Positions 25,550 through 34,079 of a stretch of 64,000 nt of DNA are shown here, in pieces; position 1 is the stretch's first letter; every line of letters begins with the position of its first letter. The DNA is taken from positions 124,001 through 188,000 of the forward strand of contig NZ_AXBB01000005.1 of the NCBI RefSeq assembly GCF_000473105.1, given 5' to 3'. This DNA comes from Phaeobacter inhibens DSM 16374. GTDB taxonomy: Bacteria; Pseudomonadota; Alphaproteobacteria; Rhodobacterales; Rhodobacteraceae. Made by a program: the position numbers and the translations under genes. The notes beneath the pieces are model-generated. The model did no database searches. It was not told where the DNA came from and saw nothing but the letters and a program-made list of their open reading frames with translations.

Positions 25550-26425
25550 TCAGTGATCCTTCTTCTTGGTGATTTCATAACCGACGCGGTTCAACGCATC
25601 TGCCAGACCACTGCGGATGGTAGACCGGGTTGTTACCTCGCCGACATCCACACCCAATTGCACCATCGTCTGCGCGATGGTCGGGCTGATACCGCTGATA
25701 ATACACTGCGCGCCCATCAGGCGCACAGCCGCAGCCATCCGCAACATATGCTGGGCCACCTGGGTGTCTACAGTCTGCACGCCAGTCAGGTCGACGATAA
25801 CCACCTCTGCCTGACGGCGCAGAATGGTTTCCAGCAGGTTTTCCATCACCTCCTGCGCGCGTGCTGAATCCATCGTACCGATCAGAGGCAGGGTCAGTAC
25901 TTTGTCCCATAGCTCAACCACCGGTGTGGACAGTTCCTGCATCTGGTCACGCTGCTGTTCGATAATGCGGTCCCGTTCGGCAATAAAAACCTCTGCACAA
26001 TAGACTGCAAATGCGTCGATCACCCGGCTGAAGAACCAGATTTCCTCCACCAGGTTGGTCGGGTATTTTGCCAGTTTGTCTTTGAGGCGATAGAACACTG
26101 GCGCCTTCAGCGCCAACACGAAGGAAGCCATATCGCTGGGGCTCACACCGCGTGAACTGCGTTCCTTGGTGACGTCAACCAACACGCTGCGCAAATCCAC
26201 CCAAGCGTCACTGGACAAATCAAAACGATCGCCTGTCGCACCCTTTTCGATCCCAGAAATAAGCGCGCGCAACAAGCCACTGGTCTGCTCCCGCCCCTCT
26301 TTGTGACTGAAAAGATCAATCCGTTGCACACCTTCGTCGCTTTGGGTCGAAATCCAGGACGCAACAATCTCTTCGAAATCATTCTGCAAAATCGTGAGCA
26401 CAGTTTCAGTGGCGGTTTCTGACAT
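25550..26425 (-). CDS. rsbR: RsbR-like stressosome protein with helical N-terminal sensor domain
   Basis: A 291-aa protein: N-terminal all-helical domain (about 1-160, resembling the non-haem-globin RsbR N-domains, containing no obvious cofactor ligand) and a C-terminal STAS domain (about 170-285). Candidate phosphosites are Thr221 (VQTVDTQVA) and Thr253 (TIAQTMVQLG), matching the two Thr of Bacillus RsbRA. GAGG lies six bases before ATG at 26425. First gene of the rsbRST-phosphatase-kinase operon; the promoter should be in 26426-26580, a 219-base gap shared with the divergent mgtC-like gene. Confidence 0.88.
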   Translation of the reverse strand: MSETATETVLTILQNDFEEIVASWISTQSDEGVQRIDLFSHKEGREQTSGLLRALISGIEKGATGDRFDLSSDAWVDLRSVLVDVTKERSSRGVSPSDMASFVLALKAPVFYRLKDKLAKYPTNLVEEIWFFSRVIDAFAVYCAEVFIAERDRIIEQQRDQMQELSTPVVELWDKVLTLPLIGTMDSARAQEVMENLLETILRRQAEVVIVDLTGVQTVDTQVAQHMLRMAAAVRLMGAQCIISGISPTIAQTMVQLGVDVGEVTTRSTIRSGLADALNRVGYEITKKKDH

Positions 26426-26644
26426 CTCTACCTCATTTGGGCTGGAGATCCGGCGTCGGGCGCGCCGGAGTGCTCTGTGGAATGATCGATTTGATAGCGC
26501 TCCGCGACCCCGACTGTAAACAGCGAGTTTTGAAATCACACATAGAGCAGTAGAAATTTTCCTTTTTTCTTGCAAGGATAGGCTACGATGGCCGTATCGC
26601 GACACTCGCTGTGCATTTCGGCTGCTCCCTTGGAAAGGTCCACG

Positions 26645-27142
26645 ATGTCCGCATCCCAGACAGCCGCCATGATCGCCTATGACAGTTTTCTTCTGCGCTG
26701 CTGTCTCGCTGTTGCTTTGGGCCTGTTGATCGGTCTCGACCGCGAAATCAAAAAAAAGCCACTGGGCGCGCGCGCCTATATGCTGATCTGTCTTGGCTGT
26801 TGTGCGCTGACGATGCTCACTCTTAATCTTGCGGCTACTGCGCAGGAGGGAACCGCTGCCGTTGATCCATCCCGGACGATACAAGGTATCGTGGGCGGCA
26901 TCGGATTTCTGGGTGCCGGGGCGATCATGTCGACTACCGAAACCGGCAAACTGCGTGGGGTTGGCAGCGGTGCAGCCATCTGGGTTGTGGGTGTGGTTGG
27001 CATTGCCGTCGGATTCGGTTTCATTGCCGAGGCCGCCTCGGTGGCCTTGCTGGCATTTCTGATCCTCACCATCGTTGATTGGGCACAACAACATAGACCG
27101 GATCTCGACAACGGCCGGGATACGTCCGACGGCGAGGATTAG
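26645..27142 (+). CDS. MgtC/SapB-family membrane protein
   Basis: A 165-aa inner-membrane protein with four hydrophobic segments; the family's GLLIGLDREIKKKPLGARAYMLICLG (about 25-50) and the Gly-rich IVGGIGFLGAGAIM (about 85-98) are clear. MgtC-like proteins are tied to Mg2+ limitation, acid tolerance and ATP-synthase control, not to Mg2+ transport itself. ATG at 26645 with GGAAAGG upstream was preferred to one at 26588, since family members begin near the first hydrophobic segment. Divergent from the stressosome operon. Confidence 0.9.
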   Translation: MSASQTAAMIAYDSFLLRCCLAVALGLLIGLDREIKKKPLGARAYMLICLGCCALTMLTLNLAATAQEGTAAVDPSRTIQGIVGGIGFLGAGAIMSTTETGKLRGVGSGAAIWVVGVVGIAVGFGFIAEAASVALLAFLILTIVDWAQQHRPDLDNGRDTSDGED

Positions 27143-27250
27143 TCCCAGTCCCAACGCAAATAGAGCGGCAATTCACCAGCGTTGCGACAGCAGCGATTGC
27201 ATCTGCCCCTACGCGTCATATCTTGGGACGAGCAACAAGGAGCATCGCGC

Positions 27251-28591
27251 ATGACCACCAAACCCAGCGGTCAGCACTCAGATCGTGCCCCCGGATCCGC
27301 CTCCGGGTTGAGCCGGAGCGAAGCCCGCGCCGCGCAGAACGCCCGCGATCTGGAGGACCACCTCAGCTGGCTTGATAGCATCACAGGTACTGCGCTTGGC
27401 GTTCTGGCCGTCGCCTCGGGGATCTACACGTATCTTGGCGTCTCGTCTCTGTTGGATGATACCGGCGCATTTTCGGTGATCGCAGCCTTGGCGTATTCGG
27501 TGGCCGTTTCAGTCGGGATTTTTGTGTTCTGGTCTTATATGATGCGCCTGGTACCGACCGTGCGGACAGCCGCTGCGCGCATTGGTCTTGTGCTGTCGAT
27601 GGCGCTGGGATCGGTTGCGATTATCGCAATGTCGTCCTGGCTGAATGCCGCTGCCTTGGCCGGCGCTGCCGCTGTTGAACAGCATCTGGCTGTGACGGTG
27701 CAGGATTATCAGACCGCATTGGAACGCGCGGATGAAATCACCCAGAGTGGTCAGAGCCTGGCGCGGGACGTCGCACGGGTGCGACAGACCTTTGTTGACC
27801 TCTCAGAGCAGGAGGCAACCGGTCAATTATCCGGTTTCGCCGGTCAGGGCGCAGTATTCCGATTGCTGCGCCAGAAATCGGATGAGCTGGCGGCGTTGGA
27901 AACTCAGATCACCAGCCAACAACCGCTGGTGGAGGCTGCCTTTGACGAGGGTAATGTCATCCTATCGCGCATGCGGGCGCTCACTGTCGAACAAGGTCCG
28001 GTCGCCCAGCGGTCGGTCCTCTTTTCAGAAGAGGCCGTACGCCTGGCCAATGTGATCACCCAGTTGCGCCAACTGTCGGTCGCCCCACTGGTCCAAAGGG
28101 CGGCGCGCGACCTTTCCGACAGCGTCGTCACGCCAGAACTGGACGGTTCAGATGCGGCCACCCGACAAGGCCAGCAGGCCACTATCGACAGTGTTCGGCG
28201 CGTTCTGGCGCAACGCGCCGATGGGCTAGGCGCGGCGGCCAGCGCAGTGCTGAGCATGACTCCGCCACGTGATACCACCTACACTCCTGTTTCTGCTGCG
28301 GATGCTGTTATTCTCTATGCTGGCAATTTCGTGCCGTCTTGGGCAGGCGCGATTGCGATTGACCTCCTGCCGGCGGTGCTGGTGTTGATTGTCGCCATTA
28401 CACAAGCGGCAATCCGCGCCGGCCGTGAAGGGGCCGCCACCGAGGACACAATGACGCTGGCGGAGCTGCGCGCCGCCGTGGCCGCCATCCGGGATATTGA
28501 CACGTCTCTGGAACGCGCAGGCCCCTTCGCCGCACCCGGCAGCCAGCCGCCGGATATCGCCAGTCTGGACGATAAACGCCGTGCCGATTGA
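27251..28591 (+). CDS. Membrane protein with long periplasmic helical region, function unknown
   Basis: A 446-aa protein I do not recognise. After a polar, Ser/Ala-rich N-terminus (1-40) come three hydrophobic segments (about 48-70, 75-100, 112-150), then a 200-residue helix-rich, Gln/Glu/Arg-rich stretch (about 155-350) likely to be coiled coil outside the membrane, then one more segment (about 362-388) and a cytosolic tail. AAGGAG lies before ATG at 27251. It overlaps the next gene, a membrane-anchored ClpP-fold protein, by 11 bases, so the two probably act together. Confidence 0.7.
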   Translation: MTTKPSGQHSDRAPGSASGLSRSEARAAQNARDLEDHLSWLDSITGTALGVLAVASGIYTYLGVSSLLDDTGAFSVIAALAYSVAVSVGIFVFWSYMMRLVPTVRTAAARIGLVLSMALGSVAIIAMSSWLNAAALAGAAAVEQHLAVTVQDYQTALERADEITQSGQSLARDVARVRQTFVDLSEQEATGQLSGFAGQGAVFRLLRQKSDELAALETQITSQQPLVEAAFDEGNVILSRMRALTVEQGPVAQRSVLFSEEAVRLANVITQLRQLSVAPLVQRAARDLSDSVVTPELDGSDAATRQGQQATIDSVRRVLAQRADGLGAAASAVLSMTPPRDTTYTPVSAADAVILYAGNFVPSWAGAIAIDLLPAVLVLIVAITQAAIRAGREGAATEDTMTLAELRAAVAAIRDIDTSLERAGPFAAPGSQPPDIASLDDKRRAD

Positions 28592-29402
28592 TCGCGACGA
28601 CCCCCAGCCGATAGCTGTCGCGCGCCGTCGAAAAAGGCCAGATACCTGGCGCGTATTGCGATGGGTATTTGCAGCGCAGCTCGGGTTTGCGGCTGTCTTG
28701 CTCGGAACGGATCTTGCAAAGCTTATTCCGCAACTGGCTTGGCCCTCTACCGCACCGGAGCTGACAGCACCGATTGGTCCTGGCGATCAGACCAGGCGAT
28801 ACACTCCCACACAGCTGCCAGATCGCCCGCCTGCCCCTGGCAGCCGACCATTGCCCAGCACTGAGAATATGCCCGACAGGCTGACCTTCGCCACACCTCA
28901 GTGGCAGGGCGAAACCGTGTTGACCTTGACGGGCCGGATCGCCGAGGGCGACGCGATGCGCTTTAGCGACTATCTGGAGACGCTGGAAACCCTGCCGTCA
29001 CGAGCCTACCTCAACAGCCCGGGCGGCTCCGTCTCTGACGCTTTGACCATTGGTCGCGCCCTGCGCGCACGAGATATGAACACTGTGATGAGTGCCAGTG
29101 ACATCTGCCTGTCCGCGTGCCCCTATATTTTGGCCGCCGGGGTCAGCAGAATTGCAGATGCAGACGCCATGATCGGCGTACATCAGCATTATTTCGGTCA
29201 GAATACCGTGCTGCCCGCCTTTGTCGCCGTAGAGCAGATCCAGCGCGGTCAGGGTGAGGTCATGAGCTATCTTCAGGAAATGGGCGTGGATCCGCTGATG
29301 ATGCAACCCGCGCTGATGACCCCATCCGATGAAATCTACCTCCTGACGCCCGCCGAGCGGAGCACCTATCGCCTCACCACCACGGACGGTGATCCAGAGT
29401 AG
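28581..29402 (+). CDS. Membrane-anchored ClpP/crotonase-fold periplasmic protein (COG3904-like)
   Basis: A 273-aa protein: one N-terminal membrane anchor (about residues 24-46, WVFAAQLGFAAVLLGTDLA), a Pro-rich linker, then a ClpP-like domain with AYLNSPGGSVSDAL (about 145-158) and the probable nucleophile region SDICLSACPYILAAG (about 170-184, Ser in SAC), followed by GVHQHYFG. Predicted serine hydrolase or scaffold facing the periplasm. GTG at 28581 inside the upstream gene was chosen since translation-coupled overlap fits; no strong ribosome site is seen. Substrate unknown. Confidence 0.75.
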   Translation: MPIDRDDPQPIAVARRRKRPDTWRVLRWVFAAQLGFAAVLLGTDLAKLIPQLAWPSTAPELTAPIGPGDQTRRYTPTQLPDRPPAPGSRPLPSTENMPDRLTFATPQWQGETVLTLTGRIAEGDAMRFSDYLETLETLPSRAYLNSPGGSVSDALTIGRALRARDMNTVMSASDICLSACPYILAAGVSRIADADAMIGVHQHYFGQNTVLPAFVAVEQIQRGQGEVMSYLQEMGVDPLMMQPALMTPSDEIYLLTPAERSTYRLTTTDGDPE

Positions 29403-29513
29403 GCGCGCTGACACCTCTCCATTATGACAGGCGAATAATCGCCAGCCAAAGCCTTGCAGCACCGCAGTGATCCGATAGGATTGTCGTGACAAAAACAAAT
29501 GGCAGGCAGGCAG

Positions 29514-30662
29514 ATGAGCATTTCACGACGCAGCTTCGGATTCGGACTGATGGCGCTTGGCCTCGGGGCCTGCAGCCAAGGGGTAACCAGGACATCGGCA
29601 CCGCGCACTGTCGGCGGGTTACCGGCCGATCTGCGCCCGGTGCCAAACGCGGCCTATGATGCTTGGGTTGCCGGGTTTCGCCAACGCGCAAGCACCGCCG
29701 GGATCAACAACAGCACTCTCAATGCCGCGTTTCGTGGCGCAGGCTACCTACCGGGTGTGATCAAACGCGATCGCAATCAGACGGAGTTCAAACGCAGCCT
29801 TGAGGATTATCTCTCTATTGCCGCTTCCGACGAACGCGTCAGCAAAGGGCGCGCGGCCTATGCCCGCTATCGCGGCACTCTCAACGCGCTTGAGCAGACC
29901 TATGGTGTTGATGCCGAAATCATCACTGCAATCTGGGGTCTTGAAAGTTTTTTCGGCGAACGCCGCGGTGACGTGCCAGTCATCTCAGCCACATCGACCC
30001 TCGCTTTTGATGGCCGCCGCGGCGCCTTCTTTGAAAAGCAACTGATCGCAGCCCTTAAAATTCTGCAGAATGGCGACATTTCCGCCGCACGCATGACTGG
30101 CAGCTGGGCTGGCGCGATGGGGCATACACAGTTTATCCCTACCTCCTATCAGGCGTTTGCCGTTGATTTCACCGGCGATGGTCGTCGCGACATCTGGTCC
30201 GAAGACCCCAGCGACGCGCTGGCTTCGACCGCCGCCTATCTGGCACGCAACGGCTGGACCCGCGGGTTGCGCTGGGGTCGAGAGGTGACCGGAACAGCAG
30301 CTGTCAGTGGGACCCTTATCCAACCCCAGGCAGGCGGTCCGAAGTTTGCAGTCACAAGCAATTTCCGCGCCATCAAGCGCTATAACAACTCTGACGCCTA
30401 TGCGATCGGAGTCGGTCATCTCGCGGACCGTATTGGTGGGGGCGGCCCCCTGCGCAGCAGCTTTCCGCCAGACGCAAATGGTCTGACTAAAGATGATCGT
30501 ATCCTGTTGCAGAAACGCCTGACAGCGAAGGGCTTTGACACCGGCGGTGCAGATGGCGTTATCGGACCAAACAGCGAAACCGCCATCCGCGCCTATCAGC
30601 AAAGCCGTGGCCTACCTGCCACCGGAACTCCGTCACCGGCCCTGCTCCGCGAATTGGGCTAG
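29514..30662 (+). CDS. Lytic murein transglycosylase B-like lipoprotein
   Basis: A 382-aa protein. The N-terminus (SISRRSFGFGLMALGLGAC) combines a twin-Arg-like pair with a lipobox, Cys20 being the lipid site. The SLT_2 domain has catalytic Glu144 in AIWGLESFFG and GSWAGAMGHTQFIPTSYQ; a C-terminal peptidoglycan-binding repeat (LLQKRLTAKGFDTGGADGVIGPNSETAIRAYQ) follows. Second MltB-type enzyme in the window, only about 35% like the one at 18598 by eye, so not a recent duplicate. ATG at 29514 lies after GGCAGGCAGGCAG. Confidence 0.92.
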   Translation: MSISRRSFGFGLMALGLGACSQGVTRTSAPRTVGGLPADLRPVPNAAYDAWVAGFRQRASTAGINNSTLNAAFRGAGYLPGVIKRDRNQTEFKRSLEDYLSIAASDERVSKGRAAYARYRGTLNALEQTYGVDAEIITAIWGLESFFGERRGDVPVISATSTLAFDGRRGAFFEKQLIAALKILQNGDISAARMTGSWAGAMGHTQFIPTSYQAFAVDFTGDGRRDIWSEDPSDALASTAAYLARNGWTRGLRWGREVTGTAAVSGTLIQPQAGGPKFAVTSNFRAIKRYNNSDAYAIGVGHLADRIGGGGPLRSSFPPDANGLTKDDRILLQKRLTAKGFDTGGADGVIGPNSETAIRAYQQSRGLPATGTPSPALLRELG

Positions 30663-30717
30663 GTACATGGGAGCGAAACGGCTGACACGTTAACTATGCG
30701 CCCCTTAAACGACCATA

Positions 30718-30746
30718 TTAGCGGTGCATATCTATTGCACCGCTAA
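30718..30746. terminator. Bidirectional hairpin between transglycosylase and RTX genes
   Basis: TTAGCGGTGCA (30718-30728) and TGCACCGCTAA (30736-30746) form a perfect 11-bp stem with a 7-base loop between two convergent genes. There is no long T-run, but position fits shared termination. Confidence 0.6.
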
Positions 30747-30758
30747 ATCTGGCTGCGA

Positions 30759-31838
30759 TTAGAAGATGAAGTCACCTGCATCGAGATCATTGATATCAAC
30801 ACCAAGCAGCGTGATCGTATTACCTAGACCATCCGCAATAATTGCGTTGCTGCCGTCCTGTGTCAGATGATTATCGCGCAAGTCACTGAGGTCAGAAATT
30901 TCTGAGACGCCCCGCAGGTCAATTTTCTCCGCATCACTGAGCGCCGCAAACCCGCGAATGGTGTCGTCGCCAAAATTACCCCGGAAAATGAAATAATCCG
31001 CCTGCGCGCCACCAACCAAACTGTCGTTACCATTTCCGCCAAACAACCTGTCGATCCCTGCTCCGCCCAGGATTGTGTCATGGCCCGAACCGCCGACCAG
31101 ACGATCGTTGCCTGAACCACCATCCAAACGATCGGCCCCGCCTTCTCCATAGACCGTGTCATGGCCTTGGGCACCGATAAGGACGTCTGCCTGTCGGCCA
31201 CCCTTCATGAGGTCGGAACCCCACCCCCCACGTAGCAAGTCTTCACCACTGCCGCCGAAGAGAACATCCTGACCCGATCCGCCATTGATGGTGTCATTTC
31301 CGGAACCTCCGCGAATAGTATCGTCGCCGATGTCCCCCTGCCCCGCGGCAAAAGCGTCATCTCCGTTCATCAAGCGAACGTCATCACTGCCTACGGTGCC
31401 CGCCAGTACGTCATTTCCGTCAGTACCAACCGGCGTTTCTTGGCCTGCGATATTCATGGCATCAACGACCAGCGTTCCGGTTGAAATCCCGGCAAATTCA
31501 GCCCGGAGCAAATCAAACCCTTCAGTTATGTCAGACGGTTCGATCATCGAAAGCGAATCGAGGATAGTTTGTTTTTCAGCCGCTGTAAGCTGCTCTGAAA
31601 TGAATGGCGTGTTCAGCAATTCTGCAACCTGATCAACAAGGTCTTGCCAGTTGATCGACAAAATTGCCTGCTCGGCAGCGTCGATGATGGAGAGGAATTC
31701 TCCAACGGTCAGCTGTGTTACATTGCTTGCATTGAAGGCCGCGAGCAAATCGGTGTTACCACTATAGGATACCACGCCCCCGATGTATTCGAGCCACTCT
31801 TCCAGTTCCAAAATATCGTTCAATACTGCATTTGGCAT
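30759..31838 (-). CDS. RTX calcium-binding repeat protein, probably secreted by type I system
   Basis: A 359-aa acidic protein without an N-terminal signal peptide. Residues 1 to about 135 are helical and unlike anything I know; from about residue 140 to 320 there are roughly ten nonapeptide GGxGxDxLx repeats (for example GGSGNDTINGGSGQDVLFGG), the calcium beta-roll of RTX proteins. The last 40 residues, ending in GDFIF, are hydrophobic/acidic as in type I secretion signals. No type I exporter genes lie nearby. ATG at 31838 was chosen over TTG 31847, whose GGAG would be only three bases away. Confidence 0.88.
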   Translation of the reverse strand: MPNAVLNDILELEEWLEYIGGVVSYSGNTDLLAAFNASNVTQLTVGEFLSIIDAAEQAILSINWQDLVDQVAELLNTPFISEQLTAAEKQTILDSLSMIEPSDITEGFDLLRAEFAGISTGTLVVDAMNIAGQETPVGTDGNDVLAGTVGSDDVRLMNGDDAFAAGQGDIGDDTIRGGSGNDTINGGSGQDVLFGGSGEDLLRGGWGSDLMKGGRQADVLIGAQGHDTVYGEGGADRLDGGSGNDRLVGGSGHDTILGGAGIDRLFGGNGNDSLVGGAQADYFIFRGNFGDDTIRGFAALSDAEKIDLRGVSEISDLSDLRDNHLTQDGSNAIIADGLGNTITLLGVDINDLDAGDFIF

Positions 31839-32103
31839 TTTTACCAATCACTCCACTATCGCCAACAAAGCGCGACCCAAACCAGAAACTTCACCGTAAA
31901 CCCACCATGAGTAGACGATACTTCACACGATAAGATGTTGATAAAATTTTAGTCAAGGTTCGATTGGCTGTGGGATCACTCACAGTTCCTTACACTTGCG
32001 CATTCCCTTTTTAAGGTCGTTTCGAAGGCATTGAGCACGCCCCTCAGTCGTAAGCGGGCGAATACCTCGTCTGAACAATTCGGGATTACTCTACCTATTT
32101 GGG
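31839..32103. other. Upstream part of the RTX/DUF418 intergenic region
   Basis: This AT-richer stretch between two divergent genes has no open frame of note. It should carry the RTX promoter on the reverse strand; I see no clear consensus for it. Downstream it joins the promoter/operator at 32104-32146. Confidence 0.4.
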
Positions 32104-32146
32104 TTGAACACAAAGCGACACAGCTCATATAGTGAACGTACGTTCA
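32104..32146 (+). promoter_or_regulatory. Sigma-70-like promoter with TetR-type palindrome over its start site
   Basis: TTGAAC (32104-32109), an 18-base spacer and TATAGT (32128-32133) make a good promoter for the gene at 32163. A perfect 14-bp palindrome TGAACGTACGTTCA (32133-32146) begins at the last base of the -10, a classical repressor position, and its sequence is of the kind bound by TetR/AcrR regulators. No TetR gene is in the window. Confidence 0.65.
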
Positions 32147-32162
32147 TTCGCTTGGAATAGAT

Positions 32163-33212
32163 ATGACCCCCACGCCCTCACCCCGTCTGCAAGGCTTAGA
32201 CCTTGCACGCTATTTCGCTTTTGTCGGAATGGTCATCGTCAATTTCAAGATCGCCATGGGTGCGGAGGGCGGCACTGGTGTTGTGGCGATTTTAAGCACC
32301 GCCCTTGAGGGGCGCGCGGCTGCATGTTTTGTCGTTCTGGCCGGGATCGGGCTTGGCCTTGCATCAAACCGGTCAACAGACAGTATCGCCGCAACGACAG
32401 TCCGGCGTGCTGCATTCCTGATGGGCCTCGGAATGGTCAACATGCTGATCTTTGATGCTGATATCCTACACTACTATGCTGTCTATTTCATGTTCGCGGC
32501 AGTCCTGCTGAGGGCGTCGACACGGCTGCTCGCTTCTCTCACAGTGATGCTAATCCTGATGTTTCCAGTGATGCTATTGATCTTCAACTACGACAGCGGC
32601 TGGGATTGGGAGCTCTATACCTATGCGGACCTCTGGACGATCAGAGGTTTTCTGCGCCACCTTCTGTTCAACGGATGGCACCCTGTTATACCTTGGCTTG
32701 CATTTCTGCTTGCCGGTATCCTCCTGTCTCGGATGCCATTGCAGAGCCGAAGATTCCAAATCGGCCTTATCCTCGCCGGCGCGGTAATTTACGCGGTGAC
32801 CGAAGCAACCAGCGCAATCGCGGTTCAAAGTCTGCGTGAGATAGATCCTGAACTGGCAGACTTGGCGACAACACTGCCAATCCCGCCAATGCCATTCTAC
32901 ATGATCGCCGGGCTCTCCTCCGCCGGCATCGTGATCGGTGGATGCCTGTTGTTGACGCCGACGCTGCAACGGCTCGGCGTCGTGCAGGCACTGGCCCCCG
33001 CGGGCCGGCAGACCCTGACGCTTTATATTGCGCATATTCTCATCGGCATGGGTATTCTGGAAGAAATGAACATGTTGGAAGGTCAGACGCCTGAGGCTGC
33101 CGTCTCGGCAGCCCTGCTGTTCTGCATCTGCGCGACGGGATATGCGTGGACTTGGGCACGTTTTGCCAAAAACGGCCCGATCGAAATGGTCATGCGCAGG
33201 TTGGCTGGGTGA
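32163..33212 (+). CDS. DUF418/DUF1624-like multi-pass membrane protein
   Basis: A 349-aa protein with about nine membrane segments. It opens with LQGLDLARYFAFVGMVIVNF, the GxDxAR(xx)AxxGM start typical of DUF418 and related membrane acyltransferases, and ends with a Thr/Leu-rich segment (RQTLTLYIAHILIGMGILE) seen in the same families. Enzymatic activity is not proven for DUF418. It stands alone under a promoter with a TetR-like operator, which suggests induction by a small molecule, perhaps in envelope modification or efflux. Confidence 0.75.
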   Translation: MTPTPSPRLQGLDLARYFAFVGMVIVNFKIAMGAEGGTGVVAILSTALEGRAAACFVVLAGIGLGLASNRSTDSIAATTVRRAAFLMGLGMVNMLIFDADILHYYAVYFMFAAVLLRASTRLLASLTVMLILMFPVMLLIFNYDSGWDWELYTYADLWTIRGFLRHLLFNGWHPVIPWLAFLLAGILLSRMPLQSRRFQIGLILAGAVIYAVTEATSAIAVQSLREIDPELADLATTLPIPPMPFYMIAGLSSAGIVIGGCLLLTPTLQRLGVVQALAPAGRQTLTLYIAHILIGMGILEEMNMLEGQTPEAAVSAALLFCICATGYAWTWARFAKNGPIEMVMRRLAG

Positions 33213-33293
33213 TGATCCACCTTCCGCGAGGCGTTCGCGAGAGAGACCCCAGCGGAATCCCCGCCACCGGAGATAACCCTCGCTAAAATCCAG

Positions 33294-33947
33294 TCAGGGC
33301 TTGGCCAAAGCATCAACCAGTTCAGACTTGCACATTTCGGAACGGCCGGAAACATCGCGATCCTTCGCGCGTTGGTACAGTTCAGATTTGGATCGGGCAT
33401 TCAGAGCGGCCTTACTGCCCTTGGCACGACCGTTGTCATCGGTCGATTGACGGATGGCGTTCAGCAGGTCCTCCTTGGACATCTTCGAGCGCCCGTCGAT
33501 CCCCAAGTCCTGCGCCCGCTCATACAGCATATCGTAGGTCGGGCCGGTCTCCTTTATCTGCGCAACTTTGTCTTGGACGTCGTCAGGTTGATCCGAAAAC
33601 TGCTCGCTCCCATCATGTGTATCGCTCTGTTTCTTCGCGGTTGAGCGCCGGTATTCGTCTTCAGTCAGAACCATCCGAACGTCCTTGGGGAGGTAGCGCT
33701 CGCCGGTGTCGCTGCTTTTGGCGCCGGATTTGGTTCCCCAATCCTCTTCACTCCATTGATTGAGATCGGTCTCTTCCTGATCGGGGCCCTTATCTGCGTA
33801 GGTCCCGCCACGTCGTTTGTACATTTGCACAGCCAGCTGGGCCTTTCGGGCGGACCATTCCCCCGGCTCACCGCCCTTATCGCTTTGCGTGATCTCTTTC
33901 TTGACCTCCTGCCAGAGCTCCGGATCATTCTTCTTGGCTGTCGTCAT
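33294..33947 (-). CDS. DUF5872 protein with two C-terminal Rho_N-like (SAP-type) motifs
   Basis: A 217-aa hydrophilic protein. Residues 5 to about 80 match DUF5872 (DPELWQEVKKEITQSDKGGEPGEWSARKAQLAVQMYKRRGG and WSEEDWGTKSG). After a charged linker come two short helical motifs of the Rho N-terminal type: YDMLYERAQDLGIDGRSKMSKEDLLNAIR (about 142-170) and KSELYQRAKDRDVSGRSEMCKSELVDALA (about 188-216). Nucleic acid binding is likely; function unknown. ATG at 33947 lies after GAGGAGAGG. Confidence 0.8.
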   Translation of the reverse strand: MTTAKKNDPELWQEVKKEITQSDKGGEPGEWSARKAQLAVQMYKRRGGTYADKGPDQEETDLNQWSEEDWGTKSGAKSSDTGERYLPKDVRMVLTEDEYRRSTAKKQSDTHDGSEQFSDQPDDVQDKVAQIKETGPTYDMLYERAQDLGIDGRSKMSKEDLLNAIRQSTDDNGRAKGSKAALNARSKSELYQRAKDRDVSGRSEMCKSELVDALAKP

Positions 33948-34079
33948 TGACCTCTCCTCCCGATGCCGTTGCAATCAGTAATCAACCTGGCCAAGAAAGG
34001 CGCGCGCCTCTCTCCCCACGCGGGTTTGATGAGGAACGTGCCAGCCGTCTTTCCGTTCCGCGAAATGAGCAGATCCGCA

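Noticed and set aside
25550-27154. A 534-residue open frame covering rsbR with a long N-terminal extension
   Set aside because: The extension is antisense to the MgtC-like gene and has no domain character; RsbR starts at 26425 with a ribosome site.
30887-30906. CAGAAATTTCTGA inside the RTX gene, like the TDA-island palindrome
   Set aside because: It has 12 bases between T and A where the operator has 11, lacks the AATCG and CATAG blocks, and is inside a coding region.
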